A stretch of DNA of 64,000 nt from G016234445 sp964438865 (lineage in GTDB: Bacteria > Chloroflexota > Dehalococcoidia > Tepidiformales > Tepidiformaceae): contig CAYTMI010000002.1 of assembly GCA_964438865.1 (NCBI GenBank), positions 186,001-250,000 of the forward strand, in the 5' to 3' direction. This document shows positions 1 through 8,208 of the stretch, piece by piece. The translations under genes and the position numbers were made by a program. How positions within the stretch are numbered: position 1 is the first letter of the stretch; the number at the start of each line of letters is the position of its first letter. The notes under the pieces are model-generated. The model did not search any database. It worked only from the letters and a program-made list of their open reading frames with translations, and was not told the DNA's origin.

Positions 1-329
1 CCGCAACTAGTGAACTCGTGGGGGTCTTCGCCACCGATGCCCACGCCGAAGATGAACCGCCCGAGACTGAGCTGCGAGAGCGACGCCACCTGGAGCGCCA
101 CTGGCACCGGGTGACGCAGCGGCAGGAGATAGACGCCGGTCTTGAGCGTGACTCGCTCGGTAACCGCGGCCAGGGCCGTCAGCGTCTGGAGGCCGTCATA
201 GCCGAAGCCGAAGAAGCTGACGTGGTCGCCGGTGAGCAGCCCGTCGAGACCAAGGCGCTCTGCCCGGCGAGCAGCGTCGAGGACCATCGGGCCCGTCGTG
301 CCAGCGCGGACATCCCAGCCGCGGACCAT
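1..329 (-). CDS. LLM-class flavin-dependent oxidoreductase, N-terminal part (cut by window edge)
   Basis: The minus strand encodes the beginning of a luciferase-like monooxygenase (F420- or FMN-dependent). Visible family hallmarks are a strand ending in LLTGDHV, an ERVTLKTGVYLLPLRHP-type segment and a VGIGGEDPHEF segment, which match the N-terminal third of the TIM barrel. The remainder lies left of base 1. The start is uncertain. The ATG at 329 begins MVRGWDV, but the frame stays open upstream to a stop near 377, and a CTG at 353 has a GGGAGG box six bases in front of it, so the protein may be eight residues longer. It diverges from the plus-strand phosphatase gene. Substrate cannot be told. 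Confidence 0.75.
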   Translation of the reverse strand, partial: MVRGWDVRAGTTGPMVLDAARRAERLGLDGLLTGDHVSFFGFGYDGLQTLTALAAVTERVTLKTGVYLLPLRHPVPVALQVASLSQLSLGRFIFGVGIGGEDPHEFTSC

Positions 330-456
330 GACCGAAACATGCGGTGGTTCCAGGGTTCGCCTCCCTGCCGGATTCTACCCGGCGAGCGCCGGGCATGGCG
401 CGGTTGCGGATGATTCGTCATAGTCAGGCTACCGAGACGGCCCCAGGAGTACTGGC

Positions 457-1167
457 ATGACCCACGGCCCAGCCCGCACCCCGGCGATCTTCGACCGCGC
501 CTTCCTCACGGACGTGGAGGATGTGACGGAGCTTATCCTGGTCCGCCACGGCGAGCAGTACATCCCGGACCCGCGCAATGGCCCGTTCGGCGAGACCATC
601 GACCCGCCCCTGAGTGAACGCGGCCAGCGCCAGGCCCAGCTCGTCGGCGAACGGTTTTCGACCCAGCGCATCGACGCGGTCTACGCGAGCCCGTTGCGGC
701 GGGCGCTGGACACCGGCCTCGCGATAGCGAAGCACCACCGGCTGACGCCCACCGTCCTCCATGACCTGCGCGAAGTTGAGGTCTTCCGCGACATCCCCGC
801 GGACCAGTCGGCCCTGGAGTTCCTGGGGTTGGGACTGCTGACCGGTCTCCGCGAACGGATGCTGCGTGAGAAGAAGTGGGATGTGTACCCGTATTCCGAG
901 TCGAGCTACGACTTCCGCAAGCGGACGATCAACGCCATCGAAACGATCATCGCCGAGAACGAGGGGAAACGCGTGGTGGTGGCGTGCCACGGGGGCGTGA
1001 TCAACTCGTACCTTGGCTACGTCGTCGGTTCCCCGTTCGACATGTTCTTCCGCCCGGCCCACACCGCGGTGAACGTCGTCGCTTCTGGACACGGGGTGCG
1101 CGCGCTCCACGCCCTGAACGACATCCACCACCTGGAGACGGCCGAAGGCAGCTTCCTCAGCCACTGA
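457..1167 (+). CDS. histidine phosphatase family protein
   Basis: A 236-residue member of the histidine phosphatase (phosphoglycerate mutase-like) superfamily. The catalytic RHG motif is at residues 30-32, followed by LSERGQRQA near 52-60 and YASPLRRA near 76-83, and the second catalytic histidine lies in ACHGG at about 178. These are the expected order and spacing for a phosphomonoesterase of this fold. The fold is shared by mutases, sugar and nucleotide phosphatases and others, so the substrate is not predictable. About 25 residues precede the first strand; a start closer to the LILVRHG strand is possible but no better start is visible. It converges on the acyl-CoA dehydrogenase gene with a 13-base gap. 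Confidence 0.85.
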   Translation: MTHGPARTPAIFDRAFLTDVEDVTELILVRHGEQYIPDPRNGPFGETIDPPLSERGQRQAQLVGERFSTQRIDAVYASPLRRALDTGLAIAKHHRLTPTVLHDLREVEVFRDIPADQSALEFLGLGLLTGLRERMLREKKWDVYPYSESSYDFRKRTINAIETIIAENEGKRVVVACHGGVINSYLGYVVGSPFDMFFRPAHTAVNVVASGHGVRALHALNDIHHLETAEGSFLSH

Positions 1168-1180
1168 GACGCGCCACGGG

Positions 1181-2302
1181 TCATTCCGCTCCTGCGGCGC
1201 CCAACGAGAAGTTCTCGACCAGGGTATCCAGCCCGAGGCCGAGCGGCGGACGGAGCGCCGTCCCCGCGAACGAGTCGGCGAAAGCGCGGGCGACGGGGCT
1301 CTTCCGCGAGTAGTGGCGTCCCCCACCCAGGGCGAACAACTCGGCGGCCAGTTTCGTCGCCTCCGCGGTGACGTGCGTCTTCGTCCGGAGCACGCGCGCA
1401 GCCAGCGCGGGACCCCCGGCGGGGCGCCACATGGCGGCGGTCTCCAGGAGGTAGGCAAGCAGCGCTTCGTAGCGCATCGTCGCCTCGCTGAAGCGGAGGC
1501 GGAGTGCCGGCGACTGAGGGGCAGGCGTGGCCAGTGCGCGGAGGATGGCGCCGGCGCAACCAAGGGGAATGGCCGCGAACAGGCAGTACCAGTACCCCAG
1601 CGGCTGCGCCAATGCGAGGAAGTTCGGGAAACCCATGAGGCCTTCCGTAGGCGCTTCGGAATAGCGGACGGTGTTGCTTTCCGTGGACCGCATCCCGAAG
1701 CCGTCCCAGTCGTCCAGCACCTCCACGCCCGCGCCGTTCGGTTTCACGAAGAAGAACTCGACGATCCCGCAGTCAGGCAGGTCTTTCGGCTCGACTCGGG
1801 CGGTGGAGAGAAAGTGGTCCGCGTAGCGCCCGGCGGAGGCGAGGATCTTTTCGCCGGTGATGCGAAAGGTGCCATCGCTCTCGCGAGTAGCGACCGTTTT
1901 CGTGGCAGCGAGCGAACCGCCGGCCCCGCGTTCGGAGTTGCAGGCGGCGTACCATTCGCCCCGGACCACACGGGCGGCGACATCCTCGACCTGTGCCCGC
2001 CAGGCGGCCGCGTGGGGACCCGGGGCTTCGATGCCACTGCCGTAGATGCCGGCGAGGCCCATTGGCATCGCCACCAGGAGTCCGGCCGACCCAGAGCCAC
2101 CGGAGATTGCCTCGACGGCCCGGACCGAGTCGGGGAGCGTCCAGCCCAACCCACCCAAACCGGGCGGCAGCGGGCCGCGATGGACCCCGGCTCGCTTCAT
2201 GTCTTCGATGTTCGCAACCGGGTAGCTCTCGGCGTCGAGTGCCTCCCGTCCTGCCAACGTGGCCGCGAGTTCGCGGATGGCGCCCATATCCAACGTGCTC
2301 AT
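1181..2302 (-). CDS. acyl-CoA dehydrogenase family protein
   Basis: About 373 residues with the acyl-CoA dehydrogenase layout: a helical N-terminal part, then a middle beta domain containing CNSERGAGGSLAATKTVA and the segment FRITGEKILASAGRYADHF, which resembles the ITGEKxxxT/S substrate-flavin loop, and a C-terminal helical bundle. Such enzymes are FAD flavoproteins that form a 2,3-double bond in acyl thioesters, though divergent members do other oxidations. The ATG at 2302 is chosen because GGGAGGA sits seven bases upstream; the frame stays open far upstream but enters the divergent SDR gene. I do not see a clear catalytic Glu, so the exact reaction is open. Confidence 0.8.
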   Translation of the reverse strand: MSTLDMGAIRELAATLAGREALDAESYPVANIEDMKRAGVHRGPLPPGLGGLGWTLPDSVRAVEAISGGSGSAGLLVAMPMGLAGIYGSGIEAPGPHAAAWRAQVEDVAARVVRGEWYAACNSERGAGGSLAATKTVATRESDGTFRITGEKILASAGRYADHFLSTARVEPKDLPDCGIVEFFFVKPNGAGVEVLDDWDGFGMRSTESNTVRYSEAPTEGLMGFPNFLALAQPLGYWYCLFAAIPLGCAGAILRALATPAPQSPALRLRFSEATMRYEALLAYLLETAAMWRPAGGPALAARVLRTKTHVTAEATKLAAELFALGGGRHYSRKSPVARAFADSFAGTALRPPLGLGLDTLVENFSLGAAGAE

Positions 2303-2413
2303 GCAGCGTCCTCCCAGGTCCGTTTCCAGACCGCGGGGAGTATAGCAGCAGGGACGGGTAGAATGGGGCCATTCTTCGCGTCCCTGCGGCGCCATTCGAA
2401 CAGGGGAGAACAC

Positions 2414-3181
2414 ATGACCGTCGCCGACTTCAGCCTCAACGGGAAGGTCGCCATCGTCACCGGGGGCAGCCGTGGGATCGGGCGCTCCATCGCCATCGCG
2501 CTCGCCGAAGCCGGCGCCGACGTCTGCGTGGCCGCGCGGAAGCCGGAAGCGCTGGAAGAAGCCGTCGCCGCGGTCCGGGCGACCGGCAGGAAGGGCATCG
2601 CCGTCCCCACGAACGTGCGGGAGATGGCCGCGCTCCAGAACCTCATCGACGAGACAAAGAAGCAGCTTGGGCGGGTGGACATCCTCGTCAATAACGCCGC
2701 CACGAACCCGGTCTTCGGCCCCATCCAGAACATGGACGAGCGCGCCTGGGACGCGATTATGAACACGAATGTGAAGTCGCTGTTCTTCCTCAGCAAGTTC
2801 GCCCGCGAAGCGATGCGCGAACACGGCCAGGGCGGCGCCATCATCAACGTCAGCTCCACCGGCGGATTCCGGGCGTCAGACGTGCTCGGTGGGTACTCGA
2901 TCTCCAAGGCGGCCGTGATCATGGTCACCCAGGTCTGTGCGAAGGCGTGGGGTAGCGACAACATCCGCGTGAACTGCATCGCCCCGGGGCTGATCAAGAC
3001 GGAGTTTTCGCGGGCGCTCTGGGAGAACGAGAACATCCTCGCCGGGGCGACCACCCAGAGCGCGCTCCGGCGCATCGGCCAGCCGGACGAGATGGCCGGC
3101 GCCGTCGTCTACTTTGCCAGCGCGGCCTCGTCGTTCACGACCGGCCAGACGCTCATCCTGGACGGCGGCCAAATCATCTAA
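2414..3181 (+). CDS. SDR family NAD(P)-dependent oxidoreductase
   Basis: A 255-residue classical short-chain dehydrogenase/reductase. It has the cofactor loop TGGSRGIG at about residues 15-22, the NNAA motif near 90, an INVSS strand, the catalytic YSISK (Tyr-x3-Lys) near 157-161, and a C-terminal TTGQTLILDGG strand typical of FabG-like enzymes. The ATG at 2414 follows AGGGGAGAA at a good distance. It diverges from the acyl-CoA dehydrogenase gene (111 bases between starts), so the two may share a control region and act in related acyl or alcohol oxidation; that link is inference. Confidence 0.92.
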   Translation: MTVADFSLNGKVAIVTGGSRGIGRSIAIALAEAGADVCVAARKPEALEEAVAAVRATGRKGIAVPTNVREMAALQNLIDETKKQLGRVDILVNNAATNPVFGPIQNMDERAWDAIMNTNVKSLFFLSKFAREAMREHGQGGAIINVSSTGGFRASDVLGGYSISKAAVIMVTQVCAKAWGSDNIRVNCIAPGLIKTEFSRALWENENILAGATTQSALRRIGQPDEMAGAVVYFASAASSFTTGQTLILDGGQII

Positions 3182-3192
3182 CGGGGTTTCTC

Positions 3193-3672
3193 GTGCCAGA
3201 CATGCTCGTCAAGCTCTACGATTTCCCATCGGCTGAGGATGACTATCACCGCCTGTTCGGCGAGGGCGTCACCTGCCGGCGGCCGGAGAGCTACGAGCGG
3301 TCGCAGGTTCTCGCTTTCGTGAGCGACCGCTGGCCGAACTGGCGGGATGAGGCGTTGGCTTGCTTCGCGCAGCTGCCGCCGACGATCTTCATCGCCACGC
3401 GCGAGGGGCGCATCGCCGGGTTCGCGGCATACAACGCCACCCGGCCGGACTACTTCGGGCCCACAGGCGTGGACGAATCGGAGCGGCGGCGAGGGATCGG
3501 CGGGGTGCTGCTCTGGCAGTGCCTGGAAGCGTTGAAGGCAGCGGGCTACGCTTACGCGATCATCGGCGCGGCCGGGCCGACCGCCTTCTACGAACGCGCC
3601 GCCGGCGCGACTGCCATACCCGGCAGCGAACCGGGAATCTACCGGGACCGGCTCCGTGTTCGCCCGGCTTAG
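3193..3672 (+). CDS. GNAT family N-acetyltransferase
   Basis: A 159-residue GNAT-fold protein starting at GTG 3193, 11 bases after the SDR stop, so probably cotranscribed with it. The acetyl-CoA pyrophosphate loop is seen as ERRRGIGGVLLWQ near residues 96-108, preceded by the IAGFAAYNATRP strand and followed by GYAYAIIG and a FYERAAGA segment as expected in GNAT motif B. The acceptor substrate is unknown. The small downstream membrane-protein frame starts inside the last five codons of this gene. Confidence 0.8.
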   Translation: MPDMLVKLYDFPSAEDDYHRLFGEGVTCRRPESYERSQVLAFVSDRWPNWRDEALACFAQLPPTIFIATREGRIAGFAAYNATRPDYFGPTGVDESERRRGIGGVLLWQCLEALKAAGYAYAIIGAAGPTAFYERAAGATAIPGSEPGIYRDRLRVRPA

Positions 3673-3823
3673 CGCAATCCCGGTGGGGGCGGCGAAGGCG
3701 GCCGGGCGGCTGCTTCGCCGGGTCGCGCGGCTCGCCGTGATCAGCGTGGTCGTGGCAGCCGTGGTGCTGGTGCTCGACATCGTCCTCCTCCGGGACACCC
3801 GCCGCGACAATTCCTCCAGGTAA
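3656..3823 (+). CDS. small single-pass membrane protein (hypothetical)
   Basis: A 55-residue frame begins at GTG 3656, overlapping the 3' end of the GNAT gene by 17 bases in another frame. It has a basic N-terminal half (KAAGRLLRRVARLA), one hydrophobic stretch of about 20 residues rich in Val and Ile (ISVVVAAVVLVLDIVLL) and a charged tail RDTRRDNSSR. This looks like a signal anchor with a short tail. Overlap with an upstream co-directional gene and a plausible helix support it, but there is no homology evidence and it may not be translated. Confidence 0.45.
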   Translation: MFARLSAIPVGAAKAAGRLLRRVARLAVISVVVAAVVLVLDIVLLRDTRRDNSSR

Positions 3824-3845
3824 CGAAGATTCGGCCAATCGACCC

Positions 3846-3870
3846 AAAAGTGGGGGCCTAATGGCCCCAC
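3846..3870 (-). terminator. Rho-independent terminator (minus strand)
   Basis: Read on the minus strand, GTGGGGCC-ATTA-GGCCCCCAC forms an eight-to-nine base pair GC hairpin followed directly by TTTT. It lies about 16 bases beyond the structured segment at 3886-4028 and about 195 bases past the ilvA stop, so it would end a transcript containing both, or a free-standing RNA. Confidence 0.75.
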
Positions 3871-3885
3871 CCCCGGGGGACTAGT

Positions 3886-4028
3886 GGCCGTAGGGTGTGG
3901 GACAGAGCAGTGGAGCCGGCTCTGCGGTCCTCCCAGAGACGCAAGTCTCACCGCCTGCCGGTACTCGAATGCTCCCCGGGGGATCAACCCGTGGCAGGTG
4001 GGACCGGCTCCGTTCCCCTGTCACGGCC
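3886..4028 (-). ncRNA. candidate structured non-coding RNA (family not recognised)
   Basis: This non-coding segment folds into nested helices. In plus-strand coordinates, GGCCGT 3886-3891 pairs with 4023-4028, GACAG 3901-3905 with 4018-4022, and GGAGCCGG 3912-3919 with 4004-4011, leaving a 6/6 internal loop. These enclose a three-way junction with two arms. One arm is GCGGT 3924-3928 with 3950-3954, capped by a GAGAC-GCAA-GTCTC hairpin (in plus-strand sense). The other is CTGCC 3955-3959 with GGCAG 3993-3997. A minus-strand terminator follows, so the minus strand is the likely transcript of about 140-190 nt. I do not see SRP, RNase P, tmRNA or tRNA core motifs. A 6S-like regulator or a 3'-UTR RNA from ilvA remains possible. 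Confidence 0.6.
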
Positions 4029-4063
4029 CTCGGCGGTATCGCTCCCCTTCTCCAACCCCGGTC

Positions 4064-5326
4064 TTAGTAGTGTTCGTGGCGGCGGCGCGCGTCCTCGGTC
4101 GCGAGGCGGGCAATGCCGCCGGGCACGCCGCGCATCCCCCGTTCCCGGAGCGCCTGGATGACCTGGTCGAAGTGCGCGGGGCCGTTGCATTCGAGCAGCA
4201 GTTCGAGCACCGCGACTCCGACGGGCATCCCCGGCGACTCGCGGTTGTGTTCGACTTCGACAATGTTTCCGCCGGCCGAAGCGATCGTGGTCGCCACGAG
4301 CCCCAGTTCCCCGGGCGAATCCGAGACCTCGACGGACAGCCGCCGGTAGCGCCCGGCGTCGACGAGGCCGCGCCGGACGATGCTGCCGATGAGGTTGATG
4401 TCGATGTTGCCGCCCGAAAGGACCACCACGGCCGTGCCCCGGGGACGGTAGGCGCCGGTCTGGAGTGCGGCCACCCCCAACGCGCCGGCGCCTTCGACGA
4501 TCATCTTCGACCGCTCGATGAGGAGGACGATGGCATGCGCGATCGCCTCTTCGCCGACGGAGACCATCTCGTCCACGTGCTTTTCGATGAGCGCATACGT
4601 TCGCTGGGAGGGGCCGGCCACGGCGACGCCGTCGGCGATGGTGCGCTCGGGACTGACGGTCAGCGGGCGGTGGGCCTCGAAGGAGCGGCAGATGCCGTCC
4701 ATGGCTTCGGCCTGGACTCCGATCACGCGCACGTCCGGGCGCCTGGCCTTCACGGCGACGGCGATCCCGGCGAGGAGGCCGCCGCCGCCCGCCGGGACGA
4801 TGACTTCGCTGACCTCCGGGCACTGTTCGATGATTTCGAGGCCGATGGTGCCCTGGCCGGCGATCACCGCGTCGTCGTCGAACGGCGGCACGTAGAGGCG
4901 GCCTTCGCGGGCGGCGATCGCCACGGCTTCCTGGCGGGCGTCTTCGAGCGAGGCGCCGTGGAGGACGACGCGGGCGCCGTATCCGCGGGCGGCGGTGACC
5001 TTGGCCAGCGGGGCCGCGGCGGGCATGACAACGGTGACGTCAAGGCCCCGGCGGGCACCGGCGAGGGCGACACCCTGGGCGTGGTTGCCGGCGCTCGCGG
5101 CCACCAGGCCCCCCACCTCGGGTCCGAGTTGCCTGACGAAGTTCGTGGCGCCGCGGATCTTGAACGAACCGGTGAACTGCATCTGTTCGCACTTGAAGAA
5201 GACCGGTACGCCGACCATCTCCCCGGCCATCAGAGACGGCCAGACCGGTGTGACGCGAACGTGACCGGCAATGGCGCGCCGGGCATCTTCAATCGTCTCC
5301 ACGGTGACCCCGGGAGAATCCGTCAT
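4064..5326 (-). CDS. ilvA: threonine ammonia-lyase (threonine dehydratase)
   Basis: A 420-residue PLP enzyme that deaminates L-threonine to 2-oxobutanoate, the first step of isoleucine synthesis or a catabolic route. The PLP lysine is in FTGSFKIRGA (Lys56), the phosphate-binding loop is PAGGGGLLAG near 180, and SGGN lies near 310. The C-terminal ~95 residues (LSVEVSDSPGELGLV onward) form an ACT domain. One ACT domain and ~400 residues fit the short catabolic or anabolic TdcB/YbcB-like class. The start at 5326 overlaps the stop of the Cys-rich gene by four bases (ATGA). A start at 5368 is possible but would sit inside that gene. It ends a long minus-strand transcription unit beginning with the flagellar genes. 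Confidence 0.93.
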   Translation of the reverse strand: MTDSPGVTVETIEDARRAIAGHVRVTPVWPSLMAGEMVGVPVFFKCEQMQFTGSFKIRGATNFVRQLGPEVGGLVAASAGNHAQGVALAGARRGLDVTVVMPAAAPLAKVTAARGYGARVVLHGASLEDARQEAVAIAAREGRLYVPPFDDDAVIAGQGTIGLEIIEQCPEVSEVIVPAGGGGLLAGIAVAVKARRPDVRVIGVQAEAMDGICRSFEAHRPLTVSPERTIADGVAVAGPSQRTYALIEKHVDEMVSVGEEAIAHAIVLLIERSKMIVEGAGALGVAALQTGAYRPRGTAVVVLSGGNIDINLIGSIVRRGLVDAGRYRRLSVEVSDSPGELGLVATTIASAGGNIVEVEHNRESPGMPVGVAVLELLLECNGPAHFDQVIQALRERGMRGVPGGIARLATEDARRRHEHY

Positions 5327-5730
5327 CGGTAGCGCCAAACTCTCCGCCGGTCCCAGCAGTGCCGGCATATGCTTACTGGCCGATCAGCAGACGACCAGCC
5401 ATCGCGGAAGGTGTACATCCGCTCCGAGAGATGGGCCTGGCAGAAGTGCCCGTGGCAAAGGGAGCATTCGGAGCCGGGATGGGGGCCGCAGCCTTCCACG
5501 CCGCAGAGGCCGGCCCGGTTTCGCTCGTGCACCCTCTTGCAGTAGGCGAGGTGGTCGCGAAGGTCGCCGATCTTCTCCATGCAGCGGGCGCGGGAGCAGA
5601 CGGCTTCGTGCCCTTCGACAAGGCCGGTGTGGAGCGCGCAGAAGGAACGCCCACAGTACTGGCAGGCGTGGAGTGATTCATTCTTGCAGCGGGAAAACCG
5701 GCCCCCGAGCCGGCAGATCGCCACGGCCAT
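5323..5730 (-). CDS. Cys/His-rich double zinc-finger protein (hypothetical)
   Basis: A ~135-residue protein dominated by metal-ligand patterns. Two segments share exactly the spacing C-x2-C-x4-C-x2-H (CQYCGRSFCALH near residue 23 and CSLCHGHFCQAH near 91), and each is followed by a further Cys pair (CSRARC; CRHCW). That suggests two related zinc-binding treble-clef units produced by internal duplication. The family is not one I can name. The ATG at 5730 is preceded by AAGGGG; an ATG at 5769 is also in frame. It sits between the beta-propeller gene and ilvA (four-base overlap), so it is probably translated from the same mRNA. Confidence 0.75.
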   Translation of the reverse strand: MAVAICRLGGRFSRCKNESLHACQYCGRSFCALHTGLVEGHEAVCSRARCMEKIGDLRDHLAYCKRVHERNRAGLCGVEGCGPHPGSECSLCHGHFCQAHLSERMYTFRDGWSSADRPVSICRHCWDRRRVWRYR

Positions 5731-5784
5731 CGCGCGCCCCTTGCCACTGGCTGTGGGGAATCGTTGCAAGCCGCGGGTGAGGGG

Positions 5785-6762
5785 TCAATGCCCGGCGACG
5801 TTCTCCATCCAGAGGCAGCTCCCGGGGCCGGCCCCGGCTTCCAGTGCGGCGACCGGCTTCCAGGCGGGCAACAGGAAGATGTCCACCCGGCCTTCGGCGT
5901 TCGAGGCGACAGCGGCGTATTCGCCCCCAGGGCTGAGGCAGATGCCGTCGGGGCGGGCGGCGACGGGGACACTCTCCTTCACGCGCAAGCCGGCGACGTC
6001 GACAATCGCGACTTTGCCGGCGTCGGAGAGCACGACCGCGACATCACCGCCGGGCAGGGCGACGACTCGCACCGCGACACCGTCGAGCGCAACATCGCCG
6101 ACCAGGGAGAGGTCCCCCCGGCGGAACACGCTGAGGGAACGGCCCCAGGCGTTCGCGGTCACCACGTAGTCGCCGGCGATTGCGACGCTTTCGGGTTGAG
6201 CGCCGGTGGTCGCGACCAGGCCGGTGGTCAATTCTCGGAGGTTACCGTCGGCGGCGCCGGTGACGTAGATGGCGTCCCCGGATGCGGCGACGGCGTGCGG
6301 TGTTGCGGCCGTCGCCAAACGCCCCGCTTCCGTGAAGGACGAGATGTCGACCGTGACCAGCGCGTTGGCCTTGCCGAGGGTGACCAGGAGTTCTCCGCCG
6401 CGGAGGGCCAGGCCGTGGGGTTCGCCCCCCAGGTGGAGCAACCGGAGGATGCCGAGGGCATGGGGGTCGACTTCGACCACTGCATCCCGGCGGCCAAGGG
6501 TGATGACCAGGCGCCCGCTGGATTCGACCATTTCGTGCGGCGGCCCGGGCAAGGCGAGCACTCTTGGGGCACCCCCGGCTTGGAAATCGTAGAGGGTGAT
6601 CCGCTCGCCGCGGAGGTCGGCGACGACCAGGGTGCCCGCGAGGGGCGATGCCGGTGCCCGCGCGGATGAGAAGTCGGCCTGCATGAACACGAGAATCGCC
6701 ACGGCCATGAGCGGCAGCGTGGCCATCGTCGCGAACTTTCCAGAGCGGGCGGTGCGTACCAT
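5785..6762 (-). CDS. exported or membrane-anchored beta-propeller protein (YVTN-like)
   Basis: About 325 residues. The N-terminus (positive MVRTARSGK, then a hydrophobic run of ~20 residues ending MQADFSSARA) is a signal peptide or anchor. The rest is a string of ~40-residue beta repeats with recurring D-x-x-G and VAxAGDxVVTAN-type strands, e.g. TLVVADLRGERITLYD, RLVITLGRRDAVVEVD, LLVTLGKANALVTVD and YAAVASNAEGRVDIFLLP. This is the pattern of seven-bladed YVTN/cytochrome-cd1-like propellers. No catalytic residues are evident; it may be a binding or scaffolding protein. The start at 6762 lies 46 bases after the flgE stop, so it looks like part of the flagellar transcript. Confidence 0.75.
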   Translation of the reverse strand: MVRTARSGKFATMATLPLMAVAILVFMQADFSSARAPASPLAGTLVVADLRGERITLYDFQAGGAPRVLALPGPPHEMVESSGRLVITLGRRDAVVEVDPHALGILRLLHLGGEPHGLALRGGELLVTLGKANALVTVDISSFTEAGRLATAATPHAVAASGDAIYVTGAADGNLRELTTGLVATTGAQPESVAIAGDYVVTANAWGRSLSVFRRGDLSLVGDVALDGVAVRVVALPGGDVAVVLSDAGKVAIVDVAGLRVKESVPVAARPDGICLSPGGEYAAVASNAEGRVDIFLLPAWKPVAALEAGAGPGSCLWMENVAGH

Positions 6763-6808
6763 GTGGGGGCGCCGGGGGTGGGCATGGGCCCACCCCGGCA
6801 ACGACTCC

Positions 6809-7717
6809 TTAGCGGACGATGTTGACCAGGTCCTGGAGCAACTGGTCGGCGGAACTGATGACGCGCGTGTTCGCCTGGAAACCGCGCTGGGCGATGATGA
6901 TGTTCGCAAACTCGGAGGCGAGGTCGACGTTCGAGCCTTCGAGGGTGCCGGAGATGATGCTGCCGCGGCCGGGTGTGTCGGCTGCGCCGAGGAAGGCGGT
7001 GCCGGAGTTCAGGCTGGCCTTGTAGTTGTTCTGGCCGGACCGCAACAGGCCGGCCGCGTTCACCACGTTCGCGATCGCGATCTGGGCCAGTATCTGGTTC
7101 GAACCGTCCGAGTAGACCCCCGTCACCGCGCCGTTCGTGCCGATGGAGAATGCGACGAGGGTGGGCACGCCGGGGGTCGGCGCTGCCGCCGGTGAACCGT
7201 CTTTGCCGTCGCCGCGGACGATGACGAGGTTGTTCGTCGGCTGCGGGCCGGTCGTCGGCGGGATCACGGGGGCGGTGTAGACGCCGCCGGGGAAGGTGGC
7301 CGGCCAACCCCGGACCTTCATCCCGGTGTTCATGTTCACGAGTGTGCCGGTCGCATCCACATCGAAGGCGCCATCCCGGGTGAAGTAATCGAAGTTGCCG
7401 TCGTTCACGACAAAGAAGCCGTCGCCCTGGATGGAGAGGTCGGTTCCCTTTCCGGTGGAGAGGAGGTTGCCCTGCGCCATGTTCACGTTGATGCCGCCGA
7501 CGCTCGTGCCGAGGCCGATCTGGCCGGGGTTGGTGCCGCCGCGGCCGCCGACCGTGGGAGTGGTCGCTTCACGCAGCGTCTGGCCGAGCACGTCCGCGAA
7601 GATGACGCGGGCGGTCTTGTACGAGGTCGTGTTCACATTGGCGATGTTGTTCCCGATGACGTCCATGTAGGTCATGTGGGAACGCATACCGGAGATGGCT
7701 GAGAAGAGTGCTCGCAT
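6809..7717 (-). CDS. flgE: flagellar hook protein FlgE (short form)
   Basis: A 302-residue hook/rod-family protein. The N-terminus MRALFSAISGMRSHMTYMD carries the flg_bb_rod motif with VIGNNIANVNTTSYK at about 19-33. The body contains LSIQGDGFFVV, the FlgE/F/G core motif. The C-terminus has EGSNVDLASEFANIIIAQRGFQANTRVISSADQLLQDLV, the standard hook terminal helix. Its position next to flgD argues for hook protein rather than FlgF/FlgG, though it is short for FlgE and lacks the large variable outer domains. SD AAGGAAAGGA lies about 13 bases before the ATG. Confidence 0.9.
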   Translation of the reverse strand: MRALFSAISGMRSHMTYMDVIGNNIANVNTTSYKTARVIFADVLGQTLREATTPTVGGRGGTNPGQIGLGTSVGGINVNMAQGNLLSTGKGTDLSIQGDGFFVVNDGNFDYFTRDGAFDVDATGTLVNMNTGMKVRGWPATFPGGVYTAPVIPPTTGPQPTNNLVIVRGDGKDGSPAAAPTPGVPTLVAFSIGTNGAVTGVYSDGSNQILAQIAIANVVNAAGLLRSGQNNYKASLNSGTAFLGAADTPGRGSIISGTLEGSNVDLASEFANIIIAQRGFQANTRVISSADQLLQDLVNIVR

Positions 7718-7828
7718 GGTTGGGGTCGATCCTTTCCTTGGGCGGCGATGCCGCCGGGCGTGCGGGATCGGGCTTTCCGGCGATGCGGACCAGCCCGTCA
7801 GGGGTTCCAAAGCCTGGCGCCAGCGGTG

Positions 7829-8206
7829 TCAGGCGATAACAACGGAGTCGATGTTCGTGAAAACGCGCTCCCTCCCTCCTTCCCGGGCCATGGCGGTGAC
7901 AACCATTCGGGCCCGCACGTCCACGACAACCGCGAGGTCGTCGAGCATGACAACACTGTTCTTCGCGCCTTTCTCGGCGGCGCGGTCGACGGCAGAGTTG
8001 AGCCGCTGCAACCGCGCCGGGTCGAGGTCGAGGTCGCGCCGGTCGACGCGCTTCTGGGCGTGCCGGCTGAGGCGAAGGTCTTCGGTGGCGGTGCGCAGGG
8101 TCTCGCCGAACGGTCGAGCGCCCGCTGCGCCCGGGGCAAGCCGCGGCGTGGCCGGGGCGCCCGGAGACGGCACCCCAAGGACGGCGCCTGCTTCATCGAT
8201 CCGCAC
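7829..8206 (-). CDS. flagellar operon protein (TIGR02530 type)
   Basis: A ~125-residue protein starting at GTG 8206, with GGAGGT just upstream and two bases after the flgD stop. The C-terminal 75 residues contain LRLSRHAQKRVDRRDLDLDP, LQRLNSAVDRAAEKGAKNS, VVMLDDLAVVVDV and RVFTNIDSVVIA. These match the conserved flagellar-operon protein found between flgD and flgE in many Gram-positive and deep-branching bacteria. Its function in hook assembly is not established. The N-terminal 45 residues are Ala/Pro-rich and probably disordered. Confidence 0.85.
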   Translation of the reverse strand: MRIDEAGAVLGVPSPGAPATPRLAPGAAGARPFGETLRTATEDLRLSRHAQKRVDRRDLDLDPARLQRLNSAVDRAAEKGAKNSVVMLDDLAVVVDVRARMVVTAMAREGGRERVFTNIDSVVIA

Positions 8207-8208
8207 GG

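Noticed and set aside
1313..2413. Long open frame on the plus strand running into the SDR gene
   Set aside because: It is the antisense of the acyl-CoA dehydrogenase; only the part from 2414 has SDR homology and a good start.
3886..4028. tRNA or cobalamin riboswitch
   Set aside because: No acceptor/T-loop geometry of a tRNA and no conserved B12-box; the three-way structure differs and it follows, rather than precedes, a gene on the transcribed strand.
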